A stretch of DNA of 6,190 nucleotides from Desulfobulbaceae bacterium UBA5611 (lineage in GTDB: Bacteria > Desulfobacterota > Desulfobulbia > Desulfobulbales > Desulfocapsaceae): NCBI GenBank assembly GCA_002424635.1, contig DIKT01000006.1, positions 1 to 6,190 on the forward strand, in the 5' to 3' direction. The notes under the pieces were generated by a model. That model was not told the origin of the DNA. It saw only the letters and a list, made by a program, of their open reading frames with translations, and searched no databases. Position 1 is the stretch's first letter. Each line of letters opens with the position of its first letter. Positions 1-4,999 of the stretch are shown in pieces. The position numbers and the translations under genes were made by a program.

Positions 1-1173
1 CCCTATGCTAATGAACATTTTTCGGCCATGGTCTTCAAGACTATGGCCGATCCTTATGCCGGCCGACTCACCATTTTCCGCGTTTATTCAGGCAGTCTGT
101 CCGGCGACAGCTTTTATAACGCCAGTAAAAAAGTCAGTGAACGCTTCGGCCATCTTTTCTTTCTGGAAGGCAAGTCGCAACGAACCGTTGAGATGGTAGG
201 CCCGGGGATGATTGTGGCTGTGGCCAAACTCAAAGAAACAACGACCGGCGATACGATCTGTGAGGCCGCCAATCCCATCGTCTATCCGCCACCCCGCTCC
301 TTTGAGCCGGTTATCACTTTTGCGGTCCATGCCAAACAGGGAGAAGAGGAAAAATTATTCTCGGCGATTACCAGAACTCTCGATGAAGACCTCACCCTGC
401 ATCTGAGCCGGGATCAGCAAACCGGCGAAGTCCTGCTGTCCGGCATGGGCCAAATCCATCTGGAGGTGGTCGGAGCCCGGATCAAAAGAAAATTCGGGGT
501 CGAAATGGAGCTGACCAGGCCGAAAATCGCCTATAAAGAGACGATTAAGGGCCAGGCCAAGGCCCAGGGTAAACATAAGAAACAGAGCGGCGGCCGCGGC
601 CAGTTTGGCGATTGCACCATTGAGATCATGCCGCTGGCCCATGGCCAGGGCTTTGTCTTTGAGGATAAGATCGTCGGTGGCGTCATCCCTTCCCAATATC
701 GGCCGGCGGTGGAAAAAGGAATTCTGGAGGCCATGGAAAAAGGGGTGCTGGCCGGTTATCCGGTGGTTGATCTGCAGGTCACCCTGGTGGATGGTTCTTA
801 TCATGCCGTCGATTCCTCCGAGCTGGCCTTTAAGGTGGCAGGTTCCCTGGCCTTTAAAAAAGCGGTCAAGGACGCCGGTTTAGTCTTACTGGAGCCCTAT
901 ATGAAAATGACTGTCCGGGTTACCAAGGAACATGTCGGCGATATTATGGGCGATCTTAATTCCCGACGCGGCAAAGTGATGGGCATGGATGCCGATAGCA
1001 ATAATGAGGTCATTGTTGCCCAGGTGCCCTTGGCTGAGATCCAGAATTATGCCACTGATCTGACCGCCATGACCGGCGGTCTGGGGTCATTTTCGTTAGA
1101 ATTTTCTCACTATGAAGAAGTGCCGGCTCATATTACCGAAAAGATTGTTGCGGCCGCCGCGAAGCCGCTTTAG
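1..1173 (+). CDS. Elongation factor G-like translational GTPase (EF-G2 type), C-terminal part
   Basis: The frame is open from base 1, so the gene begins upstream; 390 residues are visible, and roughly 290-300 residues (G domain and start of domain II) are missing compared with a typical EF-G of about 690. Domain II begins the visible part (FKTMADPYAGRL, RVYSG). Domain III starts near residue 101 (FEPVITFAV) and includes SGMGQIHLEV. Domain IV contains GGRGQFGD (197-204) and the tip loop DGSYHAVDSSE, with the His at 268 in the position of the conserved EF-G tip histidine. Domain V runs from about 298 (LEPYMK, GDIMGDLNSRRG) to EFSHYEEVP. The HKKQSGGRGQFGD wording and the EFSHYEEVP ending resemble the EF-G2 paralogue family more than canonical FusA, which usually reads GRGQYGHV. 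The family binds GTP and the ribosome in the cytoplasm; what this paralogue does is unsettled. No ribosomal-protein (str operon) genes follow it, which also favours a paralogue. It is probably co-transcribed with the mog gene 60 bases downstream. Confidence 0.93.
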   Translation, partial: PYANEHFSAMVFKTMADPYAGRLTIFRVYSGSLSGDSFYNASKKVSERFGHLFFLEGKSQRTVEMVGPGMIVAVAKLKETTTGDTICEAANPIVYPPPRSFEPVITFAVHAKQGEEEKLFSAITRTLDEDLTLHLSRDQQTGEVLLSGMGQIHLEVVGARIKRKFGVEMELTRPKIAYKETIKGQAKAQGKHKKQSGGRGQFGDCTIEIMPLAHGQGFVFEDKIVGGVIPSQYRPAVEKGILEAMEKGVLAGYPVVDLQVTLVDGSYHAVDSSELAFKVAGSLAFKKAVKDAGLVLLEPYMKMTVRVTKEHVGDIMGDLNSRRGKVMGMDADSNNEVIVAQVPLAEIQNYATDLTAMTGGLGSFSLEFSHYEEVPAHITEKIVAAAAKPL

Positions 1174-1233
1174 AGTGCCTTGAAAATTGGGGCGAAAAGA
1201 TCAATAAACCGAAAAATGTTGCCGGAAATATAG

Positions 1234-1758
1234 ATGAGACAGGATGCAGAGCGGTTCAGTTGTGCGGTTCTTACCATGAGCGATAAAGGGTCTCGTGGTG
1301 AGCGGGAGGATGAAAGCGGGACCATGCTCCAGCAGATACTGCAGGAAGAAGGCTATCAATTACGGGCCTATGACATGGTGCCGGATCAGATCGGAGCCAT
1401 TACTGATACGCTGATCAGGTGGGTCGATCAAGACAAGATTGATCTGATTCTGACCACCGGGGGAACCGGAGTCTCACCGACCGATGTGACACCTGAGGCC
1501 ATGCGCGGGGTCATCGACAAAGAGATTCCCGGTATGGCCGAGGCCATGCGGGCGGCCAGCCTGCTGAAGACCCCTTATGCGGTGTTATCACGGGCCATGG
1601 TCGGCATTCGAGGCCGCAGCCTGATTATCAATCTGCCTGGCAGCCTGAAAGCTGCCCGAGAAAATATTGCCGTTCTGCTGCCGGCCCTGCCCCATGCCTT
1701 GGATAAAATTCAGGGCGGCACCAGCGATTGCGCCAATTTAAGCCATATATCTAAATAA
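1234..1758 (+). CDS. MogA/MoaB-family molybdenum cofactor biosynthesis protein
   Basis: A complete 174-residue protein, a normal length for single-domain MogA/MoaB proteins. The family binds molybdopterin and, in MogA-type members, adenylylates it with ATP before molybdate insertion; it is a soluble cytoplasmic enzyme. Visible signatures are the first strand CAVLTMSDKGSRG (10-22), the TTGGTG phosphate/pterin-binding loop (74-79) followed by SPTDVTPEA with Asp84, and NLPGS (133-137), all hallmarks of the MoCF-binding fold. Sequence alone does not cleanly separate MogA (adenylyltransferase) from MoaB (paralogue), so no symbol is given. The start is well fixed: an in-frame TAG lies immediately upstream (1231-1233), and the next Met (residue 15) would delete the first strand. 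A weak GGA Shine-Dalgarno sits at 1224-1226, seven bases before the ATG. No terminator separates it from the EF-G-like gene. Molybdoenzymes are common in anaerobic respirers, which fits the inferred host. Confidence 0.93.
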   Translation: MRQDAERFSCAVLTMSDKGSRGEREDESGTMLQQILQEEGYQLRAYDMVPDQIGAITDTLIRWVDQDKIDLILTTGGTGVSPTDVTPEAMRGVIDKEIPGMAEAMRAASLLKTPYAVLSRAMVGIRGRSLIINLPGSLKAARENIAVLLPALPHALDKIQGGTSDCANLSHISK

Positions 1759-1787
1759 ATACCCTTGTCAGCTTCACCAAAAAGAAA

Positions 1788-1817
1788 GGGGGCATCTATC
1801 GTGAGATAAATGCCCCC
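1788..1817 (-). terminator. Rho-independent terminator of purM, between convergent genes
   Basis: GGGGGCAT (1788-1795) pairs perfectly with ATGCCCCC (1810-1817). After one C/A mismatch the inner TATC (1797-1800) pairs with GATA (1805-1808), leaving a four-base loop (GTGA on +). An extra A1787-T1818 pair extends the base. Read on the minus strand the stem is followed by TTTCTTTTT, a proper T-rich tail, so this is a good intrinsic terminator for purM, which ends 24 bases away. On the plus strand the stem has no T tract, so any termination of the mog transcript here would be weaker. Confidence 0.85.
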
Positions 1818-1841
1818 TGAATGTCTGTCAGATTCTGCTAA

Positions 1842-2897
1842 TCAGTTAATCAGTTCGACCTGTTCCTCTTCACCATTCTCGGTGTTGACGATCTCGCCGA
1901 TGATAGCGGCCTGCTCACCCATCGCTCCAAAATGATGGACTACGTCCTCGGCGACTGATTCTTCGACAATTGCCATCAGGCCAATACCCATATTAAAGGT
2001 ACGGTACATCTCGTCCATGGGAATATTGCCTTTCTCGCTCAAGAAGGTAAAGATCGGCGGGATTTTCCAGGAAGAACAATCGATGACAGCCTTACAGCTG
2101 CGCGGCAATATACGGGGGACATTATCAATAAAGCCACCGCCGGTATTATGGACCATACCGTTGATTTTATAATGTTTTAATACCCCGAGAACTGACTGGA
2201 CATAAATACGGGTTGGTTTGAGCAGCTCTTCACCAAGGGTGCAGCCGAACTCTTCTATCTGCTGTTCGACCGACAGGCCCAGATCTTTGAAACAGACCTG
2301 CCTGACCAGGGAGAAACCATTGGAATGCAGACCGCTGGAGGCCACGCCTACAATTTTGTTGCCCACCTTGATCTCGGAGCCATCAATAATGGCATCACGG
2401 TTGACAATACCCACTACAAAGCCGGCAAGATCATAATCATCACCGCTATAAAGACCGGGCATTTCAGCTGTTTCACCACCGACCAGAGAACATTTGGCCT
2501 GCCTGCAGCCCTCGGCGATACCCTTGACCACCTCGGTGGCGGTATGGATATCGAGCTTGCCGACAGAGAAATAGTCGAGGAAACAAAGTGGCTTGGCCCC
2601 ACCGACAATGATATCATTGACGCACATGGCCACCAGATCAATGCCGATAGTATCGTGTTTATTGCAGAGCCCGGCAATTGCCAGTTTGGTGCCTACCCCA
2701 TCAGTCGATGAGACAATAACGGGCTGGTCATAGGTCAGGGTATCAATGGCAAAAAGACTGGAGAAGCCGCCGATATCGTTCAGGACCCCCCGTTGGTGTG
2801 TTGAGGCGACTATATCCTTGATGCCCTTGACAAAAGCATTGCCTTTATCAATATCAACTCCTGCTTCACTATATTTTGATTTTTTAGAATCGGTCAT
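1842..2897 (-). CDS. purM: Phosphoribosylformylglycinamidine cyclo-ligase (AIR synthetase)
   Basis: Complete 351-residue enzyme, close to the family length of about 345. It closes the imidazole ring, converting FGAM plus ATP to AIR, the fifth step of de novo purine synthesis, in the cytoplasm. Family signatures in order: YSEAGVDIDKGN (9-20), SSTDGVGTK (63-71), CVNDI (92-96), GGAKPLCFLDYF (99-110), GGETAEMPG (140-148), SSGLHSNGFSLVR (187-199), HNTGGG (250-255, where HITGGG is the commoner form) and FNMGIG (301-306). The start is supported by AAGGT (minus strand, 2905-2909), about seven bases before the ATG. It is transcribed towards the mog gene and ends 24 bases before a strong intrinsic terminator. 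No purN or other pur gene is adjacent, so it seems to be a single-gene transcript. The C-terminus ends in a short acidic tail (NGEEEQVELIN), and an 8-bp tandem duplication forms the stop codon. Confidence 0.98.
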   Translation of the reverse strand: MTDSKKSKYSEAGVDIDKGNAFVKGIKDIVASTHQRGVLNDIGGFSSLFAIDTLTYDQPVIVSSTDGVGTKLAIAGLCNKHDTIGIDLVAMCVNDIIVGGAKPLCFLDYFSVGKLDIHTATEVVKGIAEGCRQAKCSLVGGETAEMPGLYSGDDYDLAGFVVGIVNRDAIIDGSEIKVGNKIVGVASSGLHSNGFSLVRQVCFKDLGLSVEQQIEEFGCTLGEELLKPTRIYVQSVLGVLKHYKINGMVHNTGGGFIDNVPRILPRSCKAVIDCSSWKIPPIFTFLSEKGNIPMDEMYRTFNMGIGLMAIVEESVAEDVVHHFGAMGEQAAIIGEIVNTENGEEEQVELIN

Positions 2898-2934
2898 TAT
2901 ACGTACCTTACGTCACGGAAATTAAGTTTACAGA

Positions 2935-2965
2935 TTTATACAAATAAAAGACAACCATACGTTAA
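2935..2965 (-). promoter_or_regulatory. Weak candidate promoter for purM
   Basis: On the minus strand a TATAAA box, immediately preceded by TG (like a shifted extended -10), lies at 2935-2940, about 38 bases before the purM start. TTAACG at 2960-2965 matches four of six -35 consensus bases but is 19 bases away, slightly too far. No purine riboswitch or clear PurR-type operator was recognised in the short leader. The assignment is only a consensus reading by eye. Confidence 0.25.
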
Positions 2966-3183
2966 GTCTTGCCAATGAGGCATCTTATAAGGAGACGTTG
3001 AAAAAAGCAACCTCAATTCAGCTCAGCCTGCTAACAGTATTGGAAAAATCAGACTGCTGCGTATTGCCGAAATTGGCATATTGTCATCCAGTAAAAAACA
3101 ACAGAAATCACCGAGCAGGAAATCCGTTTTGGCAGCAGAGAATTAGGTGCGAATTTTTCATTAGTTGAAAACCGGCTGAAAAT

Positions 3184-3399
3184 ATGCTATCCAGACAGAC
3201 TATGAAATTATTTATTTTATTAATCGGCATGGTCCTGATTTTTGAAGGTCTTCCCTATGTCGCCGCCCCGGAATCGATGCAAGCCTGGTTGAAAAAGCTC
3301 AGTGAAATGCGACCGGATCAACTGCGCATTATGGGGATCGTGGCCATGGCTATCGGGCTGCTTCTGTGCTGGATCATTCAAGGTGACAGTTTGTTTTAA
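3184..3399 (+). CDS. DUF2065 family small inner-membrane protein (YjeT-like)
   Basis: A 71-residue protein with two predicted membrane helices, about residues 8-27 and 47-67, joined by a short polar, partly basic loop (PESMQAWLKKLSEMRPDQ). The family pattern is visible: EGLPYVAAPE at the end of helix 1 and LRIMGIVAMAIGLLL in helix 2, as in E. coli YjeT (about 65 residues). The function of the family is not established. The start is uncertain: ATG at 3184 gives 71 residues and ATG at 3202 gives 65, which matches the usual family length and starts MKLFILLIG; neither has a convincing Shine-Dalgarno. In other bacteria such genes often sit near hflK/hflC; here it stands alone between the divergent purM and mgtE. 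A hairpin after its stop may end its transcript. An intact open frame with family motifs makes it very probably real. Confidence 0.82.
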   Translation: MLSRQTMKLFILLIGMVLIFEGLPYVAAPESMQAWLKKLSEMRPDQLRIMGIVAMAIGLLLCWIIQGDSLF

Positions 3400-3414
3400 T
3401 TCTCAGCAGAGCGT

Positions 3415-3437
3415 ATGTCCTGGAGATTCAAGGACAT
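3415..3437 (+). terminator. Hairpin downstream of the DUF2065 gene, possible terminator
   Basis: ATGTCCT (3415-3421) and AGGACAT (3431-3437) form a perfect 7-bp stem 15 bases after the DUF2065 stop codon, with a possible two-pair extension inside the nine-base loop. No T-run follows, so it is not a textbook intrinsic terminator; it could be a 3'-end stabilising structure or an attenuating element ahead of mgtE. Confidence 0.35.
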
Positions 3438-3498
3438 CTGTCAGCTACCATTAATCTTCACCTCTCCTTGTTCGTCCTTATCCTTCAATTATTATTAA

Positions 3499-3539
3499 TT
3501 GTTTTCAATCTTAGCAAAGAATGTATTTAACTATATTTT
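3499..3539 (+). promoter_or_regulatory. AT-rich candidate promoter block for mgtE
   Basis: The stretch from about 3485 to 3545 is much more AT-rich than its surroundings. Possible -10 boxes are TATATT (3532-3537, five of six consensus bases) and TATTTT (3534-3539). TTAGCA (3511-3516) is a four-of-six -35 match, spaced 15 or 17 bases from these; TTGTTT (3499-3504) is an alternative, 19 bases before TATTTA (3524-3529). Any of these would give a leader of roughly 50 bases before mgtE, too short to hold an M-box magnesium riboswitch (about 160 bases). The boxes were chosen by eye. Confidence 0.3.
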
Positions 3540-3561
3540 ATATGGTCTCAATCAAGCCCTG

Positions 3562-3578
3562 AAGACGAACTTCGTCTT
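3562..3578 (+). promoter_or_regulatory. Perfect palindrome in the mgtE leader
   Basis: AAGACGAA and TTCGTCTT flank a single C, a perfect 8-bp inverted repeat. As RNA it would fold as AAGACG/CGTCTT with a five-base loop. It ends seven bases before the AGGT Shine-Dalgarno (3586-3589) and 18 bases before the mgtE ATG. The repeat is a direct observation; a role as operator, leader hairpin or transcript stabiliser is only inferred from its place. Confidence 0.4.
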
Positions 3579-3596
3579 ACTACCCAGGTAAACGAC

Positions 3597-4979
3597 ATGG
3601 AAGATACGACAAAAAGGGAACTGATTGGTAATGAGGGCGTTGTTATCCTTGATATGGTCAAGCGTCTTAATCGCCGTCAAGCCACGGGCCATCTCTTAAA
3701 ACTGATCTCTAAGACCCATCCGGCCGATATGGCATGGGTCTTCCGCCATCTCTCCAAAGAAGAACGAAACGACGTCTTTCCTATTATAGCCAAGACCAGT
3801 CTTATCGGCGAATTCCTCAGTGAGCTTGATAAGTCCATCATGCTTTCCCTGGTGGAAGATCTATCCAATGAGTTTATGGCCAGCGTTATCAGCAAGATGG
3901 CAACGGACGATGCGGCCGATTTGATCGCCGCTCTACCCGAAGAAGTAGCTGATAATATCCGTAAACACATGAATAAGGAAGATCGGGAAGAGGTTGATGA
4001 GCTCCTCCAGTACGACCCGCAGACGGCCGGTGGTCTCATGTCCACCGATTACATGCATCTGGATGAAGAGTTAAGCGTCGGAGAGGCCATTGCCAAGGTC
4101 CAGAAACGCAGCGAAGAAAAGGAGATGGTCTTTTATCTCTATATCACCCACGGTGAAGGCAAACTGGCCGGTGTGGTCTCGTTACGGGAACTGCTGATGC
4201 ATCCACCCCACCGTCTGTTGAAAAATATCATGAAATCCAATGTGATTTCCGTGTCGACCGATACCGATCAGGAAGAGGTGGCCCATATGGTCTCCCAGTA
4301 TAATATCCTGGCGGTCCCCGTGGTTGATTCCAGCTATACCCTGGTTGGTATCGTGACCGTTGATGATATTATTGATGTTATCCGGGAAGAGGCCACCGAA
4401 GACTTTCTGCAGATGGCCGGTGTTGGTAAAGATCGGGAAATCCTGTTGAAATCGACGTCAGCCAATGCCCTGATCAGGGCGCCCTGGCTACTGGCTACCT
4501 GGCTGGGCGGGGTGATGGGTATTTTTGTCATTAACTCCTTTACCAAGGAGCTGAACCAGGTGCTGGCGCTGGCTTCTTTTATTCCCATCGTTTTGGGCAT
4601 GGGCGGCAATATCGCCACCCAGTCATCGACCATTATTGTCCGCGGGATCGCTACCGGCCGGATTCATATGGATCAATTTTTTAAAATTATCTTTAAAGAG
4701 ATGCGGGTCGGACTGATTCTAGGTGTCCTTTATGGCATACTACTCGGGGTCTTTGCCTATTTCGGCTACTCCGAACCAAAACTGCTGGGGGTGGTGGTTG
4801 GCATCTCCATCTTTGTCTCCATGTCCATGTCGGCCATGGTTGGCGCCTTTATTCCGCTTGTTCTCAAACGTTTTGATATTGATGCTGCGGTAGCTACCGG
4901 TCCCTTTGTTACTACCTCAATCGATGTCATTGGCGTCTTTATTTTCTTATGGACCGCCAAATTATTCCTCAACCTGTAA
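3597..4979 (+). CDS. mgtE: Magnesium transporter MgtE
   Basis: Complete 460-residue protein of normal family length. MgtE is a dimeric inner-membrane Mg2+-selective channel whose cytoplasmic domains sense Mg2+ and close the pore. Domain order: an N-terminal helical domain (about 15-138; HPADMAWVFRHLSKEER, ATDDAADLIAALPEE); the linking motif YDPQTAGGLMS (139-149); a CBS pair (about 145-270), including ILAVPVVDSSYTLVGIVTVDDIIDVI; a connecting plug-helix segment with EEATEDFLQMAGV; then five membrane helices at about 297-315 (from APWLLATWLGG), 318-347, 368-390, 395-421 and 435-458. Conserved pore-region elements are GMGGNIATQSS (Asn338) in helix 2 and TSIDVIG with Asp443 in helix 5, matching the pore Asp of characterised MgtE. 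The ATG has AGGT at 3586-3589 and no in-frame upstream ATG exists. An AT-rich promoter-like block and a palindrome precede it; no M-box was recognised. It converges on the DUF445 gene. Confidence 0.97.
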   Translation: MEDTTKRELIGNEGVVILDMVKRLNRRQATGHLLKLISKTHPADMAWVFRHLSKEERNDVFPIIAKTSLIGEFLSELDKSIMLSLVEDLSNEFMASVISKMATDDAADLIAALPEEVADNIRKHMNKEDREEVDELLQYDPQTAGGLMSTDYMHLDEELSVGEAIAKVQKRSEEKEMVFYLYITHGEGKLAGVVSLRELLMHPPHRLLKNIMKSNVISVSTDTDQEEVAHMVSQYNILAVPVVDSSYTLVGIVTVDDIIDVIREEATEDFLQMAGVGKDREILLKSTSANALIRAPWLLATWLGGVMGIFVINSFTKELNQVLALASFIPIVLGMGGNIATQSSTIIVRGIATGRIHMDQFFKIIFKEMRVGLILGVLYGILLGVFAYFGYSEPKLLGVVVGISIFVSMSMSAMVGAFIPLVLKRFDIDAAVATGPFVTTSIDVIGVFIFLWTAKLFLNL

Positions 4980-4987
4980 TTTGGCGG
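4954..4987. repeat. Inverted repeat across the mgtE stop, shared 3' structure of convergent genes
   Basis: CCGCCAAATTA (4954-4964) and TAATTTGGCGG (4977-4987) form a perfect 11-bp stem with a 12-base loop. The mgtE TAA stop is the first three bases of the right arm, and the DUF445 stop lies 13 bases beyond. Neither strand has a T tract after the stem, so it is not a classical intrinsic terminator, but it is the only structure available between the two convergent genes and may mark both transcript ends. Confidence 0.55.
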
Positions 4988-4999
4988 CAGCAAAGAGGC

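Noticed and set aside
355..804. 149-codon minus-strand open frame opposite the EF-G-like gene
   Set aside because: It lies wholly inside a clearly conserved EF-G coding region and its translation shows no recognisable domain; it is a shadow frame.
2325..2711. 128-codon plus-strand open frame opposite purM
   Set aside because: It is antisense to the strongly conserved purM motifs, has no supporting ribosome site, and is an expected by-product of codon bias.
3067..3080. TGCC...GGCA short inverted repeat in the purM/DUF2065 intergenic region
   Set aside because: Only four outer pairs match with mismatches inside; such symmetry is expected by chance.
3110..3160. Tiny minus-strand frame (about 16 codons) starting near 3160
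   Set aside because: It is very short, without a ribosome binding site or recognisable sequence.
3166..3168. In-frame TGA between the leader frame and the DUF2065 gene as a selenocysteine codon
   Set aside because: No convincing SECIS-like hairpin follows, the upstream translation resembles no known selenoprotein, and DUF2065 is complete from its own ATG.
3400..3596. M-box magnesium riboswitch ahead of mgtE
   Set aside because: Only small local hairpins were found, and the likely promoter leaves a leader of about 50 bases, too short for an M-box. A covariance search could overturn this.
3677..4045. 122-codon minus-strand open frame inside mgtE
   Set aside because: The Ser/Arg-rich low-complexity translation is typical of an antisense shadow; mgtE is intact on the other strand.
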